A DNA stretch of 64,000 nt from Streptomyces deccanensis (GTDB lineage Bacteria > Actinomycetota > Actinomycetes > Streptomycetales > Streptomycetaceae): the NCBI RefSeq assembly GCF_022385335.1, contig NZ_CP092431.1, positions 4,402,001-4,466,000 of the forward strand, given 5' to 3'. The position numbers were made by a program, and so were the translations under genes. The notes beneath the pieces are model-generated. The model was not told the origin of the DNA, did not search any database, and worked only from the letters and a program-made list of their open reading frames with translations. Positions 52,610-60,353 of the stretch are shown in pieces (positions within the stretch are counted from its first letter, which is position 1; every line of letters starts with the position of its first letter).

Positions 52610-52624
52610 CTGACTGTACGTCAG
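52610..52624. promoter_or_regulatory. Operator copy 2: CTGACT-GTA-CGTCAG
   Basis: A dyad with one mismatch in the left arm relative to CTGACG-N3-CGTCAG, 61 bp upstream of the LLM start at 52549. It is centred 62 bp from the second copy at 52672, about six helical turns, which would allow looping. Confidence 0.62.
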
Positions 52625-52671
52625 ATCTCGGTACGGCCGACTGTTCCACCGGCCCCGTGGAGCGTCAATAG

Positions 52672-52686
52672 CTGACGTGCCGTCAG
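52672..52686. promoter_or_regulatory. Operator copy 3: CTGACG-TGC-CGTCAG
   Basis: A perfect dyad 28 bases downstream of the SDR stop and 123 bp upstream of the LLM start. With copy 2 it forms a pair in front of the LLM gene. Confidence 0.68.
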
Positions 52687-52714
52687 ATACGTGCTCGGCC
52701 GGGCCCGAGCACGG

Positions 52715-53467
52715 TCAGAGGCTCACCCCGGCCAGCCAGCCCCCGTCGATCACGAAGGGCTGCCCGGTGATGTAGGAGGAGTCGGCACAGGAGAGGAAGA
52801 GGGCGAGGCGGGCGACCTCCTCGGGGCGGCCGATCCGGCCGAGCGGGATGCGCTTGCGGTAGAGCTTGTCGACGGCCTCGGCGGACACCTCGTCGCCCGG
52901 GTCGGTCATGGCGGTGTCGACGGCGCCGGGGCAGACCGCGTTGACCCGGATGCCCTTGCGGGCCAGCTCCAGCGCGGCGACCCGGGTGAGCCCGACGATC
53001 GCGTGCTTGGTCGCCGCGTACGCGCCGACGTACGCCATGCCCGTCATCCCGGTGTACGAGGCGGTGTTGACGATCGTGCCGCCGCCGGCCGCCTCGATCT
53101 CGGGGGCGAGGGTCTTGATCCCGAGGAAGACGCCGACCTGGTTGACCCGCACCACCTGCATGAACTCGTCGAGAGGGGTGTCGACGAGGGAGTTGAAGCG
53201 CAGCACCCCGGCGTTGTTGACCAGCCCGTCCACGCGGCCGTACGCACCCTTGGCCGCGGCCACCGCGGCGGTCCAGTCGCCCTCGCGGCTCACGTCCAGG
53301 TGGACGTAGAGCGCGCCGATCTCCTTGGCGAGGGCCTCCCCCTGGTCGTCCAGGACGTCGGCGACGACGACCTCGGCCCCCTCCGACCGGAACAGCCGCA
53401 CCTCCTGCTCGCCCTGGCCACGCGCGGCACCTGTGACGAGGACGACACGTCCGTCGAGCTTGCCCAT
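52715..53467 (-). CDS. SDR family oxidoreductase, hydroxysteroid dehydrogenase-like
   Basis: A 250-residue classical SDR. The cofactor motif is TGAARGQG (residues 12-19) with Asp37 (VVVADVLDD) suggesting NAD(H). NNAG is at residues 84-87, and the catalytic residues are Ser137, Tyr150 and Lys154 (VGAYAATKHAIVGL). The C-terminal block ITGQPFVIDGGWLAG is complete. The sequence is like 3-alpha(20-beta)-hydroxysteroid dehydrogenases and cyclic alcohol dehydrogenases. The ATG at 53467 follows GGGAG; ATG 53479 is an alternative. The dyad CTGACG-N3-CGTCAG lies 49 bp upstream. Confidence 0.94.
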   Translation of the reverse strand: MGKLDGRVVLVTGAARGQGEQEVRLFRSEGAEVVVADVLDDQGEALAKEIGALYVHLDVSREGDWTAAVAAAKGAYGRVDGLVNNAGVLRFNSLVDTPLDEFMQVVRVNQVGVFLGIKTLAPEIEAAGGGTIVNTASYTGMTGMAYVGAYAATKHAIVGLTRVAALELARKGIRVNAVCPGAVDTAMTDPGDEVSAEAVDKLYRKRIPLGRIGRPEEVARLALFLSCADSSYITGQPFVIDGGWLAGVSL

Positions 53468-53515
53468 GGGGACTCCCATCGCGGTGTGTTGGTCGAGGTC
53501 AGGGTACCGGCAGAC

Positions 53516-53530
53516 CTGACGATGCGTCAG
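53516..53530. promoter_or_regulatory. Operator copy 4: CTGACG-ATG-CGTCAG
   Basis: A perfect dyad with 6-bp arms, 49 bp upstream of the SDR start at 53467. It is the same motif as copies 1-3 and 5. Confidence 0.72.
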
Positions 53531-53663
53531 TCCGGCGGCCGACAGCTTGCTTCTGCGATGACAAGTGACCGGAGAGTAGGGACATTTGACTCTGTCCACT
53601 GGCTGTACAGGGCCCCAATAATCCTCCATCGGAAGGTAAAGCAACTCCCAAGGAGAGACAGTC

Positions 53664-54404
53664 ATGGCAGCCAAGAGGCGCTTCAAGAACAAGAAGGTCC
53701 GATACTTGGCGATCGGCGCTTCGCTCGTGACCGGCGCGGCCACCGTCACCGTACTACTGCCTTCGGCCAACGCCGCCGACGAGCCGTCCGTCGAGCGGAT
53801 CATGAGGATGTGCGAAAGGACTGCCAAGCTCAACGGAAAGCAGCAGTCGGTGAGCGATTTCAAGGGCGGACTCGGCGATGGATTCGAATCCGATACCTGT
53901 GATTTCGTCGAGACGAAGTTCGAGACCTTCGACGGTCCCACGGAGAAGGTCACCGTCGATTTCCCGAACTGCGAGCCGAACGCCACGGAGCCGGCGAAGG
54001 TGACCACCGAGTTCTCGAAGGCGGTGGGCCAGGGCCAGGGCAAGTACACCGCGACCCAGCAGGGCGCACTCGGCGGGCTCTTCGGGGCCCTGAGCGGCGG
54101 CTGGGTGAAGCACAAGGGCACGCTGGACATGACCGTCAAGACGGCCACCGCCAGCGAGTCGGAACAGCGGGAAGTTCCTGTGGGCAAGGTCATGCATGTG
54201 ACCTTCACGCCGAAGATGCAGCGCATGACCGGCGAATGGCGGGTGCACCTCGACGCCGACCCCGGCAGCTTCGCCGTGAACCCCTCCCCCGAGAAGAACT
54301 TCGTGGCGCCGGAGGTCGTCGAGGGCCCGGTCATCCTGGACAGCGCCGCGGGCACCCCCGGCCTGGCGGACGGCACCACGAAGGTCGTCCTGGAGGACTG
54401 CTGA
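53664..54404 (+). CDS. Secreted protein of unknown function, paralogue A
   Basis: A 246-residue exported protein. The signal peptide (KKVRYLAIGASLVTGAATVTVLLPSANA) ends near AADEP. The mature protein is beta-rich, with paired cysteines in RMCERTAK, TCDFVETKFETFDG and PNCEPNAT. The central block REVPVGKVMHVTFTPKMQRMTGEWRVHL resembles the strand pattern of aerolysin/ETX-MTX2-type beta-pore proteins, but that is only a pattern impression. The downstream gene encodes a paralogue with the same C-[DE]-F-V-[ED] motif. AAGGAG precedes the ATG. Function is not assigned. Confidence 0.75.
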   Translation: MAAKRRFKNKKVRYLAIGASLVTGAATVTVLLPSANAADEPSVERIMRMCERTAKLNGKQQSVSDFKGGLGDGFESDTCDFVETKFETFDGPTEKVTVDFPNCEPNATEPAKVTTEFSKAVGQGQGKYTATQQGALGGLFGALSGGWVKHKGTLDMTVKTATASESEQREVPVGKVMHVTFTPKMQRMTGEWRVHLDADPGSFAVNPSPEKNFVAPEVVEGPVILDSAAGTPGLADGTTKVVLEDC

Positions 54405-54490
54405 CCTCCCCCCACCCCCTCTCTCCATCCCCGCCCCCTCCCCCCACCAGCTCTTCCCTCTCGATCCGACCCCTTTCGCAGGAGACCCCC

Positions 54491-55282
54491 ATGACACGCA
54501 CAGGGCGCAGCGGCAACCACCGCAGCAAGAAGAAGCGCATCACCCTCGCGCTGGCGCCGGTCGCCGCCCTCGGACTGGCCGTCCCGCTGATGTACAGCGC
54601 GGGAGCCGCCACTCCCGACGAGGTGGCCACCGACTGCCGTACGGACTCGGACAAGCTGGAGAACTGCGAGTTCGTCGACGTCCAGTTCAAGGCCAACAGC
54701 CTCGGCCCCAACGAGCGGGTCACCTCGGTGACCGACAACTGCGGGGTCGGCACCGCGGCGACGAAGACCTTCAGCGGCACGGCGTCGGTGACCCGCGTCA
54801 TTCAGCTGGAGGACGGTTTCAACACGGACGGCAGTACGAAACTGGCCAGCTCCGTCTTCGAGATCGGCGTCAAGTTCGCCACCCAGGAATTCAACATCAA
54901 GCGCGACGACACGACGTCGTCGTTCTCCTTCTCCAGGTCCGACACGGTCAAGGCGGACCACATCGCCTTCTTCATGTGGTCCCACAAGCGCACCGACGTG
55001 AGCGGTTTCCTCAAGGCCACCTACAAGGAGGCCCAGGACGGCCAGAAGGTGTTCTTCTCGCCCAGTGAGAACGCCACGAGCGTCCACGTCTTCTACCCGC
55101 AGCTCCTGCCGAGCGGGACGCCGGACGGCCGGCTCTGGCTGCGTAATGTGAAGTGCGATTCCCCGCAGGCGAACGGAATCCTCAACAGTGAGGGAAGCGT
55201 CCGCGCCGAGCCCGGATTCGAAGAGGGTGGCGCGAACGTGACCGACGTCGAGGTGCCGCTCTCCGAAGTCACCATCCAATAG
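54491..55282 (+). CDS. Secreted protein of unknown function, paralogue B
   Basis: A 263-residue exported protein with a Lys/Arg-rich start and signal helix (ITLALAPVAALGLAVPLMYSAGAA). The mature part begins TPDEVATDCRTDSDKLENCEFVDVQFKA. It aligns with paralogue A in the cysteine spacing and in NCEFVDVQF versus TCDFVETKF. It is beta-rich, with Ser/Thr strands such as TTSSFSFSRSDTVKADHIAFFMW, again reminiscent of amphipathic aerolysin-like strands. AGGAG lies just before the ATG at 54491. It follows paralogue A by 86 bases and is closed by a strong terminator, so the two form an operon. Confidence 0.75.
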   Translation: MTRTGRSGNHRSKKKRITLALAPVAALGLAVPLMYSAGAATPDEVATDCRTDSDKLENCEFVDVQFKANSLGPNERVTSVTDNCGVGTAATKTFSGTASVTRVIQLEDGFNTDGSTKLASSVFEIGVKFATQEFNIKRDDTTSSFSFSRSDTVKADHIAFFMWSHKRTDVSGFLKATYKEAQDGQKVFFSPSENATSVHVFYPQLLPSGTPDGRLWLRNVKCDSPQANGILNSEGSVRAEPGFEEGGANVTDVEVPLSEVTIQ

Positions 55283-55308
55283 CGCCCGGAGAAAAGAAAA
55301 GCCGAACG

Positions 55309-55337
55309 ATCCCCCGTGCCACGCGCGGGGGATTTTT
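55309..55337 (+). terminator. Rho-independent terminator with T tract
   Basis: ATCCCCCG (55309-55316) pairs with CGGGGGAT (55326-55333), followed by TTTTT (55333-55337). It lies 26 bases after the stop of secreted paralogue B and also faces the convergent LuxR-type gene. It is one of the few textbook U-tract terminators in the window. Confidence 0.9.
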
Positions 55338-55358
55338 CAGGAGACCGTCAGAGCGTTC

Positions 55359-56114
55359 TCATACGCGAACCGCGGAGGCCGCGCCCAGCCATCTCAGCAC
55401 GGCCTCCGTGCTCCCGCGGGCATCCAGCTTGGCGTAGATGTTGCTGAGGTTGTTGCGGACGGTCTTCTCGCTCAGCGTCAGTCGGAGCCCGATCTCCTGG
55501 GCGCCGAGTCCGGTGGAGAGGAGCTCCATGATCTGGCGTTCACGCGGCGAGAGCAGGGAGCGCAGGTGCTCCGTCGCCTGCCCCTGCTCCGGCAGTTGTC
55601 GCGCCGCGTCGCGGATGGCGGCGCATGCTACGGGCGAGAAGGAGGTGTGGCCGACGGTGGCGGCCACGACCGCGGAGGACAGCATGCAGGTGCAGTAGTC
55701 GCCCTCGACCAGATACCCGGCCCCGCCCCGGAACACCTCCACCACGGTGTCGGCGTCCTGCCGGGGGCTGACGACGATCACCGGGGCGCGCATGGAGCCC
55801 ATGGCCTTCAGCAGCCCGGCGAAGGACTCCGACGGGTCCTCGCAGTGCAGGACCACGACATCCGCCTCGGTCTCGCGCAGTTGACTGTAGGGCGGCGGGA
55901 CGAGGAGCGCGCTGCTCACGTACCGGTCGTCGGGGGCCGGCCAGTCGTCGTGCGGCCACCGACCCGGGGCACAGGCCAGGGCGACGGACAGGCCCGGGGA
56001 CGACGGTGAGGGTTGGCGGGGTGGGTGTGCCGGGACGCGGGAGGGACGTGCGGGACCAGCTGAAACGGGGGTGCCGGTGTGCTGGGACGTTCTGACGTGC
56101 CGGGGGGATCGCAC
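55359..56114 (-). CDS. LuxR/NarL-type regulator with atypical receiver
   Basis: A 251-residue regulator. The C-terminal helix-turn-helix is clear: LSPRERQIMELLSTGLGAQEIGLRLTLSEKTVRNNLSNIYAKL. The middle region resembles a response-regulator receiver (ADVVVLHCEDPSESF ... APVIVVSPRQDADTVVEVFRGGAGYLVEGDY). The phosphoacceptor Asp of the usual VVLLD pattern is His, and the late Lys is lost. It is therefore probably an orphan regulator working without phosphorylation, possibly through a ligand. The N-terminal ~50 residues are Pro/Ser/Arg-rich. The GTG at 56114 follows GGAAGGA. Confidence 0.87.
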   Translation of the reverse strand: MRSPRHVRTSQHTGTPVSAGPARPSRVPAHPPRQPSPSSPGLSVALACAPGRWPHDDWPAPDDRYVSSALLVPPPYSQLRETEADVVVLHCEDPSESFAGLLKAMGSMRAPVIVVSPRQDADTVVEVFRGGAGYLVEGDYCTCMLSSAVVAATVGHTSFSPVACAAIRDAARQLPEQGQATEHLRSLLSPRERQIMELLSTGLGAQEIGLRLTLSEKTVRNNLSNIYAKLDARGSTEAVLRWLGAASAVRV

Positions 56115-56400
56115 CTCGCGTGTCCTTCCGCCGAAGCCATGACTCCCCTACATACGTGACTCCGGCGCCGGTTGTTCGAAGTTTCAAGAACGAACCGCGA
56201 AGCTGTCAGACAGGTTGACCGCTCGCCACCACCGTGACGGCCGAAACCCGCCCGTCCCGAACTAGATTGCGGGGAAAGGCAGTTGGCCCACGAGCCGTGT
56301 CGATGCGCGGAGACAGGGTCGCTCCGGCGGGGGTCGGGCCGAGGTGCGGTGGGTCCGGTAATGGGGTGAGCATGACGAGCCGATCCGACACACTGGTTCG

Positions 56401-57183
56401 ATGCGGCCCGATCATGAACAGCCTTTGTCCGGTGGCAACGTCAGTGAGGGTGTCGTTCGCGTCGGGGACACCGTTCGCCGTCCGGCCGGACCGTGGACTC
56501 CCGCTGTGCATGCCCTGCTCGCCCATCTGCACGAGGTGGGATTCGACTCGGCTCCTCGCCCGCTCGGCATTGACGATCAGGGGCGTGAGGTCCTGACCTT
56601 CATGCCGGGAGATGTGGTCTGGCCCGACCGGTTCTCGCTGATGGAACCCGCTCGGCAACTCGCTCGCGTCGCACGGCTGATCCGGGACTTCCACGACGCC
56701 GTGCAGGACTTCACGCCGCCCTCCGATGCGCGGTGGCAGACGCTGATCCCCGCCGAGGGCAGTGACATCATCGCCCACAACGACCTGGCCCCCTGGAACC
56801 TCGTGGTCGCGGACGAGGCGCGGTGGGCCTTCATCGACTGGGACGGTGCGGGTCCCGGCTCACGCCTGTGGGACGTCGCCTACGCCATGCACGGGTTCAT
56901 CCCACTCTCCGCGCATCCGGACTGGCAGAGCCCGGACGCGGCGAACCGACTGCGAGCCTTCGCCGACGCCTACGGTCTGGCGGAGTCCGAGCGCCGTGAG
57001 TTGGTCCCTCTCCTGGGGCGCCGTACGCGTTCCATGCACGACTTCCTGCGCGACCAGGCAGCCCAAGGAGTCCAGCCCTGGTCAAGGCTGTGGGCCGAAG
57101 GCCACGGCGACGCCTGGCGAAACGACGCCGAGTACATCGAGCAACGCGAAGACGAGTGGACGCGGGCGCTGCTGGCCGGCTGA
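56401..57183 (+). CDS. APH-family phosphotransferase, trifolitoxin-immunity-like
   Basis: A 260-residue aminoglycoside-phosphotransferase-fold kinase. The catalytic loop is IIAHNDLAPWNLVV (H-x-D-x4-N) and the metal motif is FIDWDGAGPGSRLWDVAY. The N-terminal part GGNVSEGVVRVGDTVRRPAGPWTPAVHALLAHL followed by GREVLTFMPGDVV matches the group annotated as trifolitoxin immunity (TfxG-like) or phosphotransferase enzyme. The substrate is unknown; relatives phosphorylate aminoglycosides, homoserine or choline. The start at ATG 56401 lacks a strong ribosome-binding site and could be slightly different. Confidence 0.85.
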   Translation: MRPDHEQPLSGGNVSEGVVRVGDTVRRPAGPWTPAVHALLAHLHEVGFDSAPRPLGIDDQGREVLTFMPGDVVWPDRFSLMEPARQLARVARLIRDFHDAVQDFTPPSDARWQTLIPAEGSDIIAHNDLAPWNLVVADEARWAFIDWDGAGPGSRLWDVAYAMHGFIPLSAHPDWQSPDAANRLRAFADAYGLAESERRELVPLLGRRTRSMHDFLRDQAAQGVQPWSRLWAEGHGDAWRNDAEYIEQREDEWTRALLAG

Positions 57184-57316
57184 TGCATCAGTGCCCGTGC
57201 TTAACTCCCGGCGTCGTACGAGCCCGCACCACCGATCGCCCTGGCAGCTTGCCGAACAGCATGAGGAGTCCGGGAAATGCGTAGCGAGTTGTCGCGCGTG
57301 TCGGGACACTGCGTCG

Positions 57317-58348
57317 GTGACCGGTTCCGCACTGCCTCAACTGCTTCGGCCTCGTGCCCTGAAGCCCGGCGATCTCGTCGTTGTCGCAGCACTCTCCGGA
57401 CCGCTGGACGCGGTGCACGAGCCCGACCTCCAGCAGGCGGTGGCCGTGCTCGAGCAGATGGGGTTCCGGGTGCGTCGGGCACCGCTGCTCGAAGCGGGGC
57501 GGCACCGTTGGTGGAGCGCGGCCGCGCCGACGGAGATCGCCGGGGAGTTCAACGTTCTGCTGCGTGATCCTGAGGTGCGCGGGATCATCGCGCACGACGG
57601 CGGGCAGACCGTACTCGGTTACCTCGACCTGATCGACTTCGAGGCGATCGCGGCCGACCCCAAGCCGATCCTCGGCTACAGCGACATCTCACTGTTGCAT
57701 CTGGTGCTCTACGCGCGTACCGGACTGGTCGGATTCCACGCCGACGTGGCCACCCATGGACTTGGCGGGCACTGGCAGTCCGCGCCCGCGGCACGGAGAG
57801 CAGAACTCGAAAAGCTCTACTCGACGCTGCTGACCGGCGACGAGGCGATCGGTGCGCTGCCGGCCACCCCGTCGTGGGAGTGCTGGCGCGCCGGTCGCAC
57901 CGAAGGCCGGCTGATCGGCGGAGTGATCAACCGTGTCGCGCTGGTGCAGGCGACGTCTTTCGCGCTGCCACTCGAATGCTTCGACGGCGCGGTGCTGTTC
58001 TGGGAGGAGGCGGGCGGCCAGGCATCGCATGTGTGGAGTTATCTGCAGGTACTGCGGCACGCTGGCATTCTCGATCGGATCTCCGGCATGGTCGTGGGCG
58101 TTCCGGACGGGATCGACGGGCTCGGCACGGCCGATGCTCCTGACACATCACCGACCCTGGCCGAGATAGTCCTCGACGTCCTCGGCGACCGTGATATCCC
58201 CGTCCTGGGCAACGTCGAGTTCGGGCACGCCGGCCCGAATCTGCCGATGCCGGTCGGCATCCGCGTCGGCCTCGATGCGCACCGGCGGACATTGTCGCTG
58301 CTCGAACCGGCGGTACGGCCGCTGGCGACGACGGGGCCGGTCGGCTGA
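57317..58348 (+). CDS. LD-carboxypeptidase family S66 (MccF-like)
   Basis: A 343-residue serine peptidase of family S66, which includes LD-carboxypeptidases of peptidoglycan recycling and MccF, the self-immunity peptidase for microcin C. The nucleophile Ser is in ILGYSDISLLHL. The other triad members are Glu in LFWEEAGGQASHVW and His in VEFGHAGPNLPMPVG. The WEEAGG-like segment and full length favour the MccF side of the family. The GTG at 57317 begins MTGSALPQLLRPRALKPGD; the longer frame overlaps the upstream kinase gene. It follows the APH gene by 133 bases. Confidence 0.9.
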   Translation: MTGSALPQLLRPRALKPGDLVVVAALSGPLDAVHEPDLQQAVAVLEQMGFRVRRAPLLEAGRHRWWSAAAPTEIAGEFNVLLRDPEVRGIIAHDGGQTVLGYLDLIDFEAIAADPKPILGYSDISLLHLVLYARTGLVGFHADVATHGLGGHWQSAPAARRAELEKLYSTLLTGDEAIGALPATPSWECWRAGRTEGRLIGGVINRVALVQATSFALPLECFDGAVLFWEEAGGQASHVWSYLQVLRHAGILDRISGMVVGVPDGIDGLGTADAPDTSPTLAEIVLDVLGDRDIPVLGNVEFGHAGPNLPMPVGIRVGLDAHRRTLSLLEPAVRPLATTGPVG

Positions 58349-58553
58349 GCAAACGGATCAGCGAGCCAACTGCCGCGGCAGCAGCCCAGGACGAGTGCGG
58401 GACTCGTGCGACGGGTGGGCGGTAGGGTCCGCGAGTGCGTTGATCTGCCGGGCGGTGGCCGAGTGCCGCCGCAGAGGATGCGAGTGACCCCGGCGCGTCG
58501 CGGGGCCGCCCGGTTCGGCATACCCGTCCTCCACCCATACCGGAGATCACGCC

Positions 58554-59300
58554 ATGACCACCCCTCGGCCCCGCATGTCCTACGACTACGACACGTTCGT
58601 CGAACTCGCCACCGCCGACCCCGCCGTCGTCGGCCTCGTCCTCAAGGGCTCCCGGGCCCACGAGGGCATGACCACCGCGCACTCGGACCACGACCTGTAC
58701 GTCGTCCTCGCCGAGGACGCGTCGACGGCCCTGACCCGGTTCGCGGGGCACCGCACCCCCGAGCTCGACCTCGTCGTCCTGACCCTCGACGAGTTCCGCG
58801 CCGCCGGGATGCCCGGCTTCGAGCGGTACGCCCTCGCCCGCGCCCGGGTCGTGCTGGACCGTCTGGACGGAGGGATCACCCGGATCCTGTCCGCCAAGGC
58901 CCGGCTCGACGCCGACGAGGCCCACGGGCAGGCGGCCGGGTACCTCGACGCCTACGCCAACTCCCTCTACCGCTCGGTCAAGAACGCCCGCGACGGCGAG
59001 CCCGTCGCGGCCCGCCTGGACGCCGCCGACAGCGTCCGCTTCCTCCTGGAGACCCTCTTCGCCCTGGACCGCCGCCCCCGCCCCTACAACAAGTACCTGG
59101 CATGGGAGCTGACCCGTTACCCCCTCCCCGACTGGCCCACCGCCCCACTCCTCGGCGCCGTTCAGCACATCACGGCCACGGGCGACGTAGCCGCACAGCG
59201 CCACCTTTTCGCCCAGGTCGAGACCGTGACCCGCCGGGCCGGACACGGCCCGGTCCTGGACGCGTGGGGCGAGGACCTGCGGCTCATGCGGCCGCGGTAG
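58554..59300 (+). CDS. Nucleotidyltransferase-like protein
   Basis: A 248-residue protein with a minimal nucleotidyltransferase core: GLVLKGSRAHEGMTTAHSDHDLYVV (GS followed by D-x-D) and a third acidic residue in PELDLVVLTLDEF. An all-helical C-terminal half follows (EAHGQAAGYLDAYANSLYRSVKN ... DSVRFLLETLFALDRRPRPYNKYLAWEL). The arrangement resembles aminoglycoside nucleotidyltransferases and related orphan enzymes. The substrate is unknown. GGAG precedes the ATG at 58554; ATG 58575 is an alternative. It is monocistronic. Confidence 0.82.
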   Translation: MTTPRPRMSYDYDTFVELATADPAVVGLVLKGSRAHEGMTTAHSDHDLYVVLAEDASTALTRFAGHRTPELDLVVLTLDEFRAAGMPGFERYALARARVVLDRLDGGITRILSAKARLDADEAHGQAAGYLDAYANSLYRSVKNARDGEPVAARLDAADSVRFLLETLFALDRRPRPYNKYLAWELTRYPLPDWPTAPLLGAVQHITATGDVAAQRHLFAQVETVTRRAGHGPVLDAWGEDLRLMRPR

Positions 59301-59412
59301 GGCTGCGGCCGGCTCGGTGGCGGCCGGTGCCGCGCTCAGTCGGGCAGGTCCCAGCCCGGTCCTTCGGGTGAGCCGAGCCAGACCCGCGGAGCGAGAGCAG
59401 CGGCGCCGCGCA

Positions 59413-59670
59413 TCAGCTTCTGCCGGCCGGACCAGGCGGCCCGTCCACTACGTACACCCCCATGCCGGTCACCGTCTCGACGAGACCCTCGTCCTTCAGC
59501 ACCTTCACAGCCTTGCGCAACGTGTCGCGGGCCACGCCGAACTCGGCTTCCAGCTCGACAAGGCTCGGGATGCGGCGGCCGACCGGGATGGTCCCGTCCG
59601 TGATGCGGGCACGCAGGTTGTCGGCGATCTGGCGATAGGGCGGGACTGGCCCCTCCCGGTCAATGGTCAT
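59413..59670 (-). CDS. Minimal GntR-family winged-helix regulator
   Basis: An 85-residue protein consisting almost only of a GntR winged helix: PPYRQIADNLRARITDGTIPVGRRIPSLVELEAEFGVARDTLRKAVKVLKDEGLVETVTGMGVYVVDG. No effector domain follows, so ligand control is not evident. It is divergent from three overlapping microgenes at 59821-60556, and an inverted repeat at 59710-59735 lies between them. It probably represses or activates this microgene cluster and itself. Solo GntR winged helices are frequent in Streptomyces near small conserved genes. Confidence 0.9.
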   Translation of the reverse strand: MTIDREGPVPPYRQIADNLRARITDGTIPVGRRIPSLVELEAEFGVARDTLRKAVKVLKDEGLVETVTGMGVYVVDGPPGPAGRS

Positions 59671-59709
59671 GATCGAACACAGTAGGAGGCGAGCGTGTAC
59701 CTGCCATAG

Positions 59710-59735
59710 CTACCCCAGAGGATAGACGGGGGTAG
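59710..59735. promoter_or_regulatory. Inverted repeat between GntR and the microgenes
   Basis: CTACCCC (59710-59716) and GGGGTAG (59729-59735) are perfect 7-bp arms with a 12-base spacer, 40 bp upstream of the GntR start and 86 bp before the first microgene. This is a likely operator. Confidence 0.55.
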
Positions 59736-59820
59736 TACACCTCGTCTACGCTGCGGAGACACAGACCCCGGCGAGGTTGTGGGACCTCCCGGGGCACGGC
59801 CACCAGCTGAAAAGGAGCTG

Positions 59821-60171
59821 ATGACAGTGAGCATTATCCACGCGTTCCTACGGTGGGCTCTGGGCACCTTCGCGCCCGGCACCGGCAAGAGGCGGGCCGG
59901 TACCGGCCTGCACGAGCCCGACACCAGGTACATGCCGGAGGCACCCTTGACGACAGCTGCCGAAGGGCCCCCGATCCCTCGCTCGCCGTACGGTCTCGAC
60001 CAGGGCCCCTTCGACGGCTCCGCCTCCCCCCTCGTCCGCCCCTACCTCCTCGCCGTCGAGCGGGAGCAGGCACGGCAGTCCCGGCGGCGGCTCGCGTTGG
60101 TGTTGGCCGCCGACTTCGGTATCGACCTCGACCGTCATGTGGTCGGCGCGGAGCGGGCGGTGGCGTGTTGA
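59821..60171 (+). CDS. Microgene 1: conserved small protein, 116 residues
   Basis: The ATG at 59821 follows AAAGGAG. The protein starts MTVSIIHAFLRWALGTFAPG, a possible amphipathic or membrane-touching helix. A Pro/Gly-rich middle leads to a charged helix (PYLLAVEREQARQSRRRLALVLAADFGIDLDRHVVGAERAV). No domain is recognised. Its stop overlaps the TTG start of the next gene (TTGA). It is divergent from the GntR regulator that probably controls it. Confidence 0.72.
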   Translation: MTVSIIHAFLRWALGTFAPGTGKRRAGTGLHEPDTRYMPEAPLTTAAEGPPIPRSPYGLDQGPFDGSASPLVRPYLLAVEREQARQSRRRLALVLAADFGIDLDRHVVGAERAVAC

Positions 60172-60353
60172 GCCCGGCGGAGGCGGACGCGGCGCTGTCT
60201 GCCGAGTGCGCGCTCGCCGGGCGGCCCGCCTACGCGGATCCGCACCGGCGGTGTCGGCAGGCCGCCGAAGTACCCCTGCCGGGAGCCACGGGCCTGCTGA
60301 TGCCCCCGTGCCAGTGCTCCTGCCGCGCACCCGGCTCGGACAGGGCCTGGTGA
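60168..60353 (+). CDS. Microgene 2: Cys-rich 61-residue protein
   Basis: The TTG at 60168 overlaps the stop of microgene 1 by four bases. The product begins MSPAEADAALSAECALAGRP and ends with a Cys-rich stretch, PPCQCSCRAPG. It has five cysteines in all, suggesting metal binding or disulfides. Codon bias agrees with coding. Its stop overlaps the GTG of microgene 3 (GTGA). No family is recognised. Confidence 0.6.
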   Translation: MSPAEADAALSAECALAGRPAYADPHRRCRQAAEVPLPGATGLLMPPCQCSCRAPGSDRAW

